From assembly GCA_964649415.1 (NCBI GenBank), contig CAZYSK010000003.1, positions 62,001-126,000 of the forward strand: 64,000 nt of DNA, written 5' to 3'. The translations under genes and the position numbers were made by a program. Positions 44,250 through 52,657 of this stretch are shown one piece after another. The notes below the pieces were generated by a model. That model did not search any database. It saw nothing but the letters and a program-made list of their open reading frames with translations, and was not told the DNA's origin. Origin of the DNA: CAZYSK01 sp964649415 (GTDB lineage: Bacteria; Chloroflexota; Anaerolineae; B4-G1). The first letter of the stretch is position 1. Every line of letters begins with the position of its first letter.

Positions 44250-46688
44250 ATGACTCTCGTTGCTCTGCTAAGCACCACCCTTGGCACCCTTGTCTATCAT
44301 CTCCTGGTCCTGCTGATGATCGGGGCAATGGCGGGCATCGCGCTCACTCGGTGGCGTTCTACCCGCAGTCGCGACCACCGTCGCACACTGCTTGCCACCA
44401 TGGGATTGCTGGTGCTGCGCGTGGTGCTGTTGATCGGTGAGCCGCGTGGCCCCGCTGTCCTCGCTCCAGTCGCCAGTGGCCTGGACGTCGCCAGCCTTAC
44501 GATCCTGGGATGGATTTTCGTGGCCCCTCTCCTCGACCGCCGCTACAGAAGGTTATATCTGAATGGCGGCTTGGGCATGACGATCCTCTGTACCGCCGTA
44601 TTCCTCCCCCTCTGGCAACGCACGCTCGCCCGCGTTCCCATTCGCCAATACGTCACTTTCTGGCAGCAGACCTGCTGGTATGTAGCAGGTACGCTGCTGT
44701 CGCTAGGGCCAGCACTGGTCTCACTGAATCGTCCACGGCAAGAGCGGGAGCAACTGACCGCGTCCGGCTTCGCGCTCCTATCCCTTGGCTTCACCGTGCT
44801 GTGCATGGGCTCACTGCTCCCCACGATTGGCTGGCCTGAGACGAGCGCGTACACCCTGATCGGAGTGGGGCGACTCATCCAGGTGTTGAGCTATCCCGTG
44901 TTCGCCACCGCCCTATATTGCTCTGCCTTGCCGGGCATACAGGGGTATCGCCATGGACTCAAGGGGGTCGGTGGAGCAGGGCTGCACCAGACACGGGAAC
45001 TGCTTCTTCTCCTCGAGGCCGGCCGGGGGGGTGATGAGCTCTCTGATCTGGATCCCATCCTCCGCCGGTTTGCAGAATGCACCGCCACGGCTATGGGGGC
45101 GAACCGTTGTGCCGTCTTCGTGGTCGCCCCAGATCACCCCGGAACGATCAGCCTGGCCGCCCAATGTGCCCTCGTCCAACAAGGTGCGCGGGAGGGCTCG
45201 CAGAGTAGCGTCTCCCTCGCGGATCAACCCACGCTTGACTACGCGCTGAAGCGGCGCAAGCCACTGATCATCAACGCCAACGTCAACGTCCCACGTCTAC
45301 AGAGTCTGTATACACTGCTCGGCAGCCAACAGACCGGACCGACCATCGTGCAGCCACTTGTATGCCAACGCCGCGTACTGGGCGCCCTGGTCGTAGGAAA
45401 CGACCACAGTCAGCGCGAATTCGCTCCAGACGAAGCAAGGTTATTTCGCAGCATCGCTGCCCAGCTTGCCACTGCTATCGAGAACGCCTGGCTATTTCGT
45501 GACCTGAAGAAACGGGCCAAGCAACTAGGCGATTCCCTACAATCTCAAGAGGACGAGAGCCAGCGACAAGCCGCTATCCTGGAGAGTCTGACCGAGGGAG
45601 TGATCGTAGAAGGCCAAGATAGACGAGTCGTCATTACCAACGCCACCGCAGAGCGCGTGCTGGACATCCCTCGCCAGCAAATCCTGGGCCGCTCCCTGGA
45701 GCAAGTCCTGAGCCGTATTCCGGCGGCCCCGCAGATTGACTGGAAAGGGATCGTCCATTCTGAAGCACCGTTCGAAGGCGAGTTTGAACTAAAGACCGGC
45801 CTTGTCTGCATCCGCGTGGCTCCTGTGCTCACAACAGCCAGCAAGCATCTAGGGGCTATGGCGATTCTGCACGACATCACTAAGGAAGCCGAGGCGGAGC
45901 GCACGAAGAACGAACTTGCCACCGCCATCTCCCACGAGATCCTTACGCCGCTCACGGCAATCCGAGGATACACCGAGGCCCTCAGCAGCCGAATGGTCGG
46001 ACCGGTGAGCCCAGCCCAATCTCAGCTTCTCAAGATAATAGCAAACAACACAATGCGAATGGTCGGTCTGACCGAGAACCTCATCGCGGTCTCCCAGATC
46101 GACAAAGGCTTCCTCACACTAGAGTACGGGGAGACGGACCTGCACCTGATCGCTCTTGACATTGTGAGATCCTTTCAAGACCAGTTCGAGGCCCATCAAC
46201 TGGAGGTAAGTCTGGAGCTTGATGACGGGACCCCCACAATCGAAGCAGACCCGGCGCGGGTGCGACAGACACTGAACAACTTGATCAGCAACGCGGTCAA
46301 GTTCACGTATCCCGGCGGGCACATCACCATCGGTGCCGGGGTCATGTCTGACGATGGTGGGCAACCAGCGAATCACTGTGCTGTGTGGGTCTCAGACACC
46401 GGAATCGGCATCGCCCCGGAAGAGCAACCACGCATCTGGGAACGCTTCTACCGCCCCCCAAGCCCCATGACAACAGAAGGCAGTGGCTTGGGTGTAGGGC
46501 TCTCGATCGTCAAATCCTTGGTTGCAGCACACGGCGGGCGCGTGTGGGTCGAGAGTACCCCCGGCGTGGGGAGCACGTTCACCATGTTGCTGCCCATCAA
46601 GCAAGCACCCCAGGCTAGAGGTCAAGAGGAGGACAGCACAGCCCCAGCACAACCGATAGGGACCGGCGGCGACAGAGATCTGGAATAG
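44250..46688 (+). CDS. Sensor histidine kinase: 7TM, GAF, PAS, HisKA, HATPase
   Basis: The 812-residue protein has about seven N-terminal membrane helices (1-225), a GAF domain (about 255-420), a PAS domain (about 440-540) and a HisKA box AISHEILTPLTAI (phospho-acceptor His562). HATPase motifs: LISNAVKF, DTGIGIAP and GLGVGLSIVKSL. Active kinase by motif content. The ATG at 44250 follows GAGGGAG; an upstream GTG at 44217 is possible. A second, similar kinase follows 88 nt downstream. No response regulator is nearby. Confidence 0.88.
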   Translation: MTLVALLSTTLGTLVYHLLVLLMIGAMAGIALTRWRSTRSRDHRRTLLATMGLLVLRVVLLIGEPRGPAVLAPVASGLDVASLTILGWIFVAPLLDRRYRRLYLNGGLGMTILCTAVFLPLWQRTLARVPIRQYVTFWQQTCWYVAGTLLSLGPALVSLNRPRQEREQLTASGFALLSLGFTVLCMGSLLPTIGWPETSAYTLIGVGRLIQVLSYPVFATALYCSALPGIQGYRHGLKGVGGAGLHQTRELLLLLEAGRGGDELSDLDPILRRFAECTATAMGANRCAVFVVAPDHPGTISLAAQCALVQQGAREGSQSSVSLADQPTLDYALKRRKPLIINANVNVPRLQSLYTLLGSQQTGPTIVQPLVCQRRVLGALVVGNDHSQREFAPDEARLFRSIAAQLATAIENAWLFRDLKKRAKQLGDSLQSQEDESQRQAAILESLTEGVIVEGQDRRVVITNATAERVLDIPRQQILGRSLEQVLSRIPAAPQIDWKGIVHSEAPFEGEFELKTGLVCIRVAPVLTTASKHLGAMAILHDITKEAEAERTKNELATAISHEILTPLTAIRGYTEALSSRMVGPVSPAQSQLLKIIANNTMRMVGLTENLIAVSQIDKGFLTLEYGETDLHLIALDIVRSFQDQFEAHQLEVSLELDDGTPTIEADPARVRQTLNNLISNAVKFTYPGGHITIGAGVMSDDGGQPANHCAVWVSDTGIGIAPEEQPRIWERFYRPPSPMTTEGSGLGVGLSIVKSLVAAHGGRVWVESTPGVGSTFTMLLPIKQAPQARGQEEDSTAPAQPIGTGGDRDLE

Positions 46689-46776
46689 TTGACCATCAAC
46701 AGACTCTGGTGTACAATCAACCCAGGCTGGGAATTCCGCCGACTGCAAAAACTGGGCCATCAGGATAGGAAAGCGA

Positions 46777-49560
46777 GTGGCGATTCTGCAGGATTTTGTC
46801 AGCTTGATCACCGTTCCGCCCGGAGACCTAGTCTATCTCCTGGTGACGCTGTTTGCAATCCAGCTCACCTTGGGGATAGCATTTGGGCACTGGCGGCGTC
46901 ACCGCCGCGATCCGGGTGCAGTCCGATTGCTGGTGATGGGCGCCTGCTTCGCCCTCGCGCGCACCCTGCTGATTCTCGTCGCCGTGCTGGATCGCCTCGG
47001 ACTGCTGTCACCGAACATCGTCCTGCCCCCACTGGAGCGCTTCCTAGAAGCTGCGACATTGCTTCTGACCATCTGGGCGTTCTTGCCCATCCTACACCGC
47101 CACCCGCACCTGGGTCTTGGCCTGCTGTTGCTTACGCTCCTGGTCAGCCTCGGGACCTATGCAGCCTTCGCCACTCTCTGGCCTCAGGATGAAGCACTGG
47201 GAGTTGCCTACAACTCCCACTGGCAGAGTTCGGTGTGGGAAATCCTCGCTGTGGCAGTGCTTGGACTGGCCCTGATCGCCAGCGTCGTGTGGCAGGGAGG
47301 CGATTGGGGGCTGACCGCTTGCCTGTTCGCGCTCGGTCTGGCAGGGCACGCATTGCAGCTAATCGTTCCGGTCACCGATTCCCACGTCGCCGGCTGGGTG
47401 CGGCTGAGCAACCTGGCCGTGCTGCCACTGGTGGCCGGCGTGGTGTATCGCCACGTCTTGAGGGCAACTCCTCCCGTAGCCAGGACCGCCTCACAGGACA
47501 TCATAGCCGTCCTGAAGGCCATCCAGCACATCGAGACGGCACACGACGTGGAGACTGCACTCCAACAGACCGCCCCGTCCATCGCTCGTGCCGTGAAGAC
47601 AGACATGATCGCCATCGGTCTTCCGGTTCCAGGGCTGGCGAAGAAGATACGTATCGTCGCGCTCCACCCCACGACCGGGGCGCTGCAGAATCGCCGGGTG
47701 CCTACGCTGCTCATCCCCAGGCATCCCTTGTTGGCGACAGCTGTTCAAACCGGGCAACCGCAACGGAGTCTCGACCCTCGCCAAGTGCCCACTGCGGCCG
47801 CGCTATACCGCAATCTAGGCTTCGAACAACCAGGGCCCGTACTGATACAGCCTCTGGTCGATGAAGGAAGCCTGGTGGGTGTCCTGTTTGCCGGCAACCC
47901 GATCTCCCAGCAGCATTGGGCAACGCCAGACGAGGAGATCCTACAGGCCTTGGGAGCAGGGATAGCAACGTCACTGTCCAGCACTGCCCGCCGGCGGACA
48001 CCAGACCGCAGCGCTGAGCTTCAAAAGGCGCTCAGCGATGCACACCGCTTGACGCAGCGAGCGGCGAAACTGGAAGCTGATCTTGAGCACCAGCGCCAAC
48101 TTGCCGAAGAACTGGCCACCAGACTGCGGCTGCGCGAGCAAGAAACCGCTTCACAGGATCAGGACAGAGATGAATTCGAGATCTGGCAGGCAGAGGTGCA
48201 GCGGCTGGTGCAGGCGCGTACCGCGCTGGAAACCGAAGCCGCCGAGTGGAAAGAGAGAGCCGAGCGCCTCGCCCAGGCAAAGACGCACTTGCAGGATCAA
48301 CTGGCACAAGCTCAGGCCGATCTCCAGGATGCGCACAGCCGGACCGTCTCAGAAGCCGAGCTCGCCGAGTGGAAAGCGCAAGCAGAGCAACTCGCGCAGG
48401 CCAGGGACGATCTCCAGGAACAGTTGGCGCTCGCCCAGGCCAAGGTGAAGGACATAGAAGGCCCGGGAGTGTCAGCCCGGGTGACAGAACCTGTCGGCAG
48501 CGCGACCAGCGGTATCCTGGTGAGCGACACGCAAGGCAGCATTATCCTGGTCAGCCAGGGGGTGCGCCACCTCATCGGCCAGATTCGTTCAGCACTTGTA
48601 GGTACACCCCTGCATGAGCTGTTCACCGATCCTGTATGGGATCAGGCTATCGACCAGCTCCTGGACGGTGAGACTCAGACAGACAAACCCACGAGCCTAA
48701 GCCTAGATCTAGACAATCAAACGCTGCGAGCAGAACTGACGCGCCTTCCCGGAGGCGCGGAGTCGCCAGCGGCACTAGCCGTCATGCTCTATCCAGAGGA
48801 AGAAAGCGTCGTGCAGAGTGACATGGTGCTCTCGCTGATACAAGAACTGCGCACGCCGATGACCTCTATCACCGGCTACACAGATCTACTTCTGGGAGAG
48901 TCGGTGGGCATTCTTGGCGAGACGCAGCGCCAGTTCATACGGCGGGTCAAGGCCAACATTGAGCGCATGGGTGGACTGCTCGAAGATCTGGTGAAAGTCT
49001 CCGCCATGGATGCCGGACAGTTCTCTCTCTCGCCCGAGCCGGTTGACCTGATCAACGTCATTGAGAGCGCCATCATGTCGCTGTCTGCCCAGTTTGGAGA
49101 GCGGAAACTGGCAGTGCAGATGGATATGCCGTCCGAGTTGCCCCCTGTCCACGCCGATCGGGACAGCCTTTATCAGATCGTGCTGCATCTCCTGTCCAAC
49201 GCATGCCAGTGTTCGGAGCCAGGCAGCAACATACTCGTCCGCGCGCGGTTGGAGGAATATGACGATCAGGTAAGTGGCATGCCCGACTACTTGCTGGTAT
49301 CCGTGACAGACACAGGCGGCGGCATCGCACCCCAGGATTATCGCAGAGTGTTCCAGCGCCTCTACCGCGCCGACAACCCACTGATCGCCGGACTCGGCGA
49401 GACGGGCGTCGGTCTATCTATCGCCAAAGCGCTCGTCGAGGCAAATGGAGGACGTATCTGGGTGGAAAGCGAGATGGGTGTGGGCAGCACACTGAGCTTC
49501 ATCCTGCCGCTTTCGTCCCAGAATGACGCTGGCGGCCTGCTGGAGAAGCAGCATGGTTAG
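46777..49560 (+). CDS. Sensor kinase-like protein without phospho-acceptor His
   Basis: The 927-residue protein has the same layout as its upstream neighbour: seven membrane helices (1-225), GAF (about 245-405), a long Gln/Glu-rich coiled coil (about 410-560), PAS-like (about 575-680), HisKA-like and HATPase. In the HisKA box the sequence is SLIQELRTPMTSI: Gln689 (CAA, 48841-48843) replaces the conserved His. The ATP site looks intact (LLSNACQ, DTGGGIAP, GVGLSIAK). It is probably a pseudokinase or an allosteric partner of the first kinase. The start is GTG at 46777 with AGGAAAGCGA upstream. Confidence 0.85.
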   Translation: MAILQDFVSLITVPPGDLVYLLVTLFAIQLTLGIAFGHWRRHRRDPGAVRLLVMGACFALARTLLILVAVLDRLGLLSPNIVLPPLERFLEAATLLLTIWAFLPILHRHPHLGLGLLLLTLLVSLGTYAAFATLWPQDEALGVAYNSHWQSSVWEILAVAVLGLALIASVVWQGGDWGLTACLFALGLAGHALQLIVPVTDSHVAGWVRLSNLAVLPLVAGVVYRHVLRATPPVARTASQDIIAVLKAIQHIETAHDVETALQQTAPSIARAVKTDMIAIGLPVPGLAKKIRIVALHPTTGALQNRRVPTLLIPRHPLLATAVQTGQPQRSLDPRQVPTAAALYRNLGFEQPGPVLIQPLVDEGSLVGVLFAGNPISQQHWATPDEEILQALGAGIATSLSSTARRRTPDRSAELQKALSDAHRLTQRAAKLEADLEHQRQLAEELATRLRLREQETASQDQDRDEFEIWQAEVQRLVQARTALETEAAEWKERAERLAQAKTHLQDQLAQAQADLQDAHSRTVSEAELAEWKAQAEQLAQARDDLQEQLALAQAKVKDIEGPGVSARVTEPVGSATSGILVSDTQGSIILVSQGVRHLIGQIRSALVGTPLHELFTDPVWDQAIDQLLDGETQTDKPTSLSLDLDNQTLRAELTRLPGGAESPAALAVMLYPEEESVVQSDMVLSLIQELRTPMTSITGYTDLLLGESVGILGETQRQFIRRVKANIERMGGLLEDLVKVSAMDAGQFSLSPEPVDLINVIESAIMSLSAQFGERKLAVQMDMPSELPPVHADRDSLYQIVLHLLSNACQCSEPGSNILVRARLEEYDDQVSGMPDYLLVSVTDTGGGIAPQDYRRVFQRLYRADNPLIAGLGETGVGLSIAKALVEANGGRIWVESEMGVGSTLSFILPLSSQNDAGGLLEKQHG

Positions 49561-49595
49561 GCAGGGTGGTGGTTGGCGATACTGGTGGCGTGACA

Positions 49596-50789
49596 ATGGG
49601 TGACGTGGTGATGAATGGACAGGCCCGCCCTAGCGCTGATCAAGCGGGAAGCTTCAGGCAATTGCTTGGAGGCCTTGCCGTCGCGCTCGTCAGCGTGGGC
49701 ATGCTGCTGGGCAGTTTCCTGCTGAGCCAAATCGATACGTCAGGCACGCCATCGCCCTCACCTCAGATGGGTATCGCGATCCTGCCCTCGCCAACGCCGT
49801 TCCTGCCGACGCTGACGCCTTCCTCATCTCCCACGGAGCCTCCAGGCGCTACACCAGCCGCCACGGAATCCCTCCCGGCCACCACAGAATCCCCATCATC
49901 TGCTACAGAGACAGCCATTCCACCCACACCAGCTCCCCCCGCGACTGCCACCCAACCATCCCCCCTGATACCCGCCTGTCCCCGACCTCCCGGCTGGCTC
50001 GTATACGTCGTACAGCCGGGTGACACGCTCACCAGGTTGGCCTGGCGAACCGGTGTGACAGCAATCGCGCTGATGCAAGTCAACTGCCTTAGCACGCCGA
50101 CCATCTACCCTGGTCAGCAGATCTACCTGCCGCCCACCCTATACAGCAGCCCGACGCCGCCGCCTGAACCCTACGGCCCCCCCTTAGACTGGGTGATCTA
50201 TATCGTGCAGCCAGGGGACACCCTCTTCTCGCTCTCTCGCCGTTGCGGCGTGACTATGGAGCAGATCCGACGAGCGAACCGTCTGGCCGGGTATACCATA
50301 TATGCTGGACAGGCGCTCTATCTCCCGTTCGTGCCACCGACGCTTACTCCTGCCCCACCACCATCCTACACCCCCACGCCCACCACGCTCCCCACGTACA
50401 CTCACACGCCGACAGCCACACCTACCGAGCTTCCTCCATCCTCTCTCACCCCCACTCCCACGCTCTCGCCTACGCCCGCCGTTTCCCCCACCCCCTCCTC
50501 CAGCCCAACGCACACGTCCACCCCCACACCGTTCCGGACTCCCACGCCCACGGGTTCTCCCACCGCCACTCCCACGCCAGCATCCACGCCGACACCGACC
50601 TCAACCGAGCCTTCCGTGCCCACCTACACACCGACGTCCACGCCGGGCCAGCTCCCCACCCCGACACACACACCGACTCCGGCTCCGCCGGCGACCTCCA
50701 CGCCCACGCAGCCGCCGAGTCCCAGTCCGACGGTGCCGCCCACACCAACAGACGCCCCCACTGACACGTCGACCCCGACAGGCGGCTAG
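49596..50789 (+). CDS. Membrane-anchored LysM protein with Thr/Pro-rich tail
   Basis: The 397-residue protein has one membrane helix (about 21-43), a PT-rich linker, and two LysM domains. The domains open with VYVVQPGDTLTRLA and IYIVQPGDTLFSLS and end near YPGQQIYLP and YAGQALYLP. A 150-residue Thr/Pro/Ser tail follows. LysM binds N-acetylglucosamine polymers such as peptidoglycan. The start is uncertain (GTG 49566, ATG 49596 or ATG 49611). It follows the pseudokinase by 35 nt, so it could be part of the same sensing operon. Confidence 0.85.
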   Translation: MGDVVMNGQARPSADQAGSFRQLLGGLAVALVSVGMLLGSFLLSQIDTSGTPSPSPQMGIAILPSPTPFLPTLTPSSSPTEPPGATPAATESLPATTESPSSATETAIPPTPAPPATATQPSPLIPACPRPPGWLVYVVQPGDTLTRLAWRTGVTAIALMQVNCLSTPTIYPGQQIYLPPTLYSSPTPPPEPYGPPLDWVIYIVQPGDTLFSLSRRCGVTMEQIRRANRLAGYTIYAGQALYLPFVPPTLTPAPPPSYTPTPTTLPTYTHTPTATPTELPPSSLTPTPTLSPTPAVSPTPSSSPTHTSTPTPFRTPTPTGSPTATPTPASTPTPTSTEPSVPTYTPTSTPGQLPTPTHTPTPAPPATSTPTQPPSPSPTVPPTPTDAPTDTSTPTGG

Positions 50790-50874
50790 GGGGACAGGGT
50801 CATCGCTCCTCCAGGATCTGACTCATGCTGCCTCTTCCCCAACGACGCCTCCTGGTGTCCACAGTGCTTTGTGC

Positions 50875-50880
50875 TATAAT
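50875..50880 (+). promoter_or_regulatory. Extended -10 promoter of the LCP gene
   Basis: TGCTATAAT (-10 TATAAT at 50875-50880), 47 nt before the ATG at 50927. The -35 region (CTGGTG at 17 nt) is poor. Confidence 0.6.
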
Positions 50881-50926
50881 AGCTCTTCTGTCTGAATAGA
50901 CTGCTCGCATCCCAATCTTCTGATCT

Positions 50927-52537
50927 ATGCCCGAGTGCAACACACATAGCATGCGAAATTCATCGAGCCACCTACCAGAAACTCTCGTGTTAGTCATCGT
51001 CCTGGCGCTAGTGACTGTGGTCAGCCGATGGGCTATTACCGCCGCTCCAGAGGTCGCGCAGGAGCTTGCGACGCCTCTGCCCACCGCCACTTCCACAGCA
51101 ACAGCCGTTCTCGTAGCCCTGTCCACTCCCACTCCCACTCCCACACCCACACCCGCGCCGACCTGCACATCCAGCCCTACGCCCACACCAACGACTAGCC
51201 CTACCCCCAGCCCCACGCCATCGCCCAGCGCCACGCCTCACCCGCCCTACGCGATGCCCGCCACACCCGTCATCCTGACAGATACGAATCCTACCCCCCA
51301 CCCGCTGCCCATGCCTGATCCAATGCCGCTGGTCGAGCAACCCGGCGACGTAATCAACGTACTCGTGCTGGGATCAGATCGGCCCGCCACTAACCACGTA
51401 GGCTGCACCGACGTGATGATCGTCGTGAGCGTCAATCCCGATATGCCATCGGTCTCGCTGCTCTCCATCCCCCGTGACTTCTACGCATGGATCCCAGGGT
51501 ATGGCTTCGACAAGATAAACACCGCCTACAATCATGGAACGCGCAACGACTACCCGGGTGGTGGCCCTGGACTGATCAAGGCCACCATCGAATACAACCT
51601 CGGGATCCGCATCCACTACTATGCGTTGGCCGGATTCGATGGGTTCAGCAAGATCGTGGACACATTGGGAGGCGTGGACGTGGCTGTGGAGTGTCCACTG
51701 TCCGACACGTTTCCCGACCCCAGTTCACCGACCGGTCAGACCGATATAGACTGGCTACCGGGCATTCAACACCTCGATGGCAAGCATGCGCTCTGGTACG
51801 CGCGCTCCCGGTGGAGCACCAGTGACTTCGATCGCAATCGCCGCCAGCAACAGGTGCTGCGCGGGTTGTACCGTCAAATCATGACGCTGGACATCATTCC
51901 CAAGACCCCTCAACTTTGGGACGTGCTCAATGAAACCGCCTCGACTGATCTGGGGTTGGACGATCTGCTCTATTTGGGGAGCATCGGTTCACAGCTCGAC
52001 ATGATGAACGTGAAGAGCCGTTTCATAGGGCGGAACGTCCTGCAATCGTGGACCGCTCCGAACGGAGGCTACGTGCTAGTTCCCTACTACGAAGCCATTG
52101 GACCGCTGGTCAGCGAGGCACTGGCCCCGCCAGCCAGCTCCCGCGCCCAACAGCGCGCCTTCCGGGTTGAGGTATGGAACGGAACACCCTTCGAGGGATT
52201 GGGCTACGTAGCGGCCGAGAGATTGCGCTGGGAAGGCTTCGAGGTCGTGGGCGTTGAACCAGCCGACAAAGCCTACCTACGCACGCAGATCGTGCGCTTC
52301 ACCGCCAGCCCCAAGGGCTCAGCCACGTCCCAGCTCATCCGGCTCTACAAGCGGGACAACAGTGACGTCATCTCTGAGCCAATTGACAGCAGTGCGGTCG
52401 ACTACCGGGTGATCCTCGGCTCCGACTATGATCCATGCATCGCCACCAAGGCCAACTGGTACCCCGGCCCACTCGCGACACCTACGCCACTACCTCCGGC
52501 AGCTATAGCTCCCTCGCCCACGCCGCCCCCGCAGTGA
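50927..52537 (+). CDS. LytR-CpsA-Psr family protein with LytR_C domain
   Basis: The 536-residue protein has one membrane helix (about 17-38), a TPTP linker (about 50-115), an LCP catalytic domain (INVLVLGSDRP ... SIPRDFYAWIPGYGFDKINTAY; YARSRWSTSDFDRNRRQQQ) and a C-terminal LytR_C domain (VEVWNGTPFEGLGYVA). LCP enzymes attach glycopolymers to the cell wall; the conserved Arg residues are present. The ATG at 50927 is likely, but another at 50951 is possible. It has its own extended -10 promoter. Confidence 0.93.
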   Translation: MPECNTHSMRNSSSHLPETLVLVIVLALVTVVSRWAITAAPEVAQELATPLPTATSTATAVLVALSTPTPTPTPTPAPTCTSSPTPTPTTSPTPSPTPSPSATPHPPYAMPATPVILTDTNPTPHPLPMPDPMPLVEQPGDVINVLVLGSDRPATNHVGCTDVMIVVSVNPDMPSVSLLSIPRDFYAWIPGYGFDKINTAYNHGTRNDYPGGGPGLIKATIEYNLGIRIHYYALAGFDGFSKIVDTLGGVDVAVECPLSDTFPDPSSPTGQTDIDWLPGIQHLDGKHALWYARSRWSTSDFDRNRRQQQVLRGLYRQIMTLDIIPKTPQLWDVLNETASTDLGLDDLLYLGSIGSQLDMMNVKSRFIGRNVLQSWTAPNGGYVLVPYYEAIGPLVSEALAPPASSRAQQRAFRVEVWNGTPFEGLGYVAAERLRWEGFEVVGVEPADKAYLRTQIVRFTASPKGSATSQLIRLYKRDNSDVISEPIDSSAVDYRVILGSDYDPCIATKANWYPGPLATPTPLPPAAIAPSPTPPPQ

Positions 52538-52558
52538 CCCCCTGATGGCCCAGCCAAA

Positions 52559-52596
52559 CGAGAGAGCCGGGCACGTTCCAAACGGCCCAGCTCTCG
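52559..52596. terminator. Hairpin between convergent genes
   Basis: CGAGAGAGCCGGGC and GCCCAGCTCTCG form an imperfect stem with bulges. No T-tract on either side, so bidirectional termination is only plausible from its place between two convergent genes. Confidence 0.35.
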
Positions 52597-52657
52597 AACG
52601 ACTCCGGCCCGGTGTAACCACCGAAGCTAAGACCCGCACTACCTACCCGAGGGCACA

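Noticed and set aside
50340..50780. Repetitive CCxACxCC DNA as a CRISPR array or tandem satellite
   Set aside because: The repeat unit is short and irregular and is simply the code for Thr/Pro linkers; no spaced identical repeats are present.
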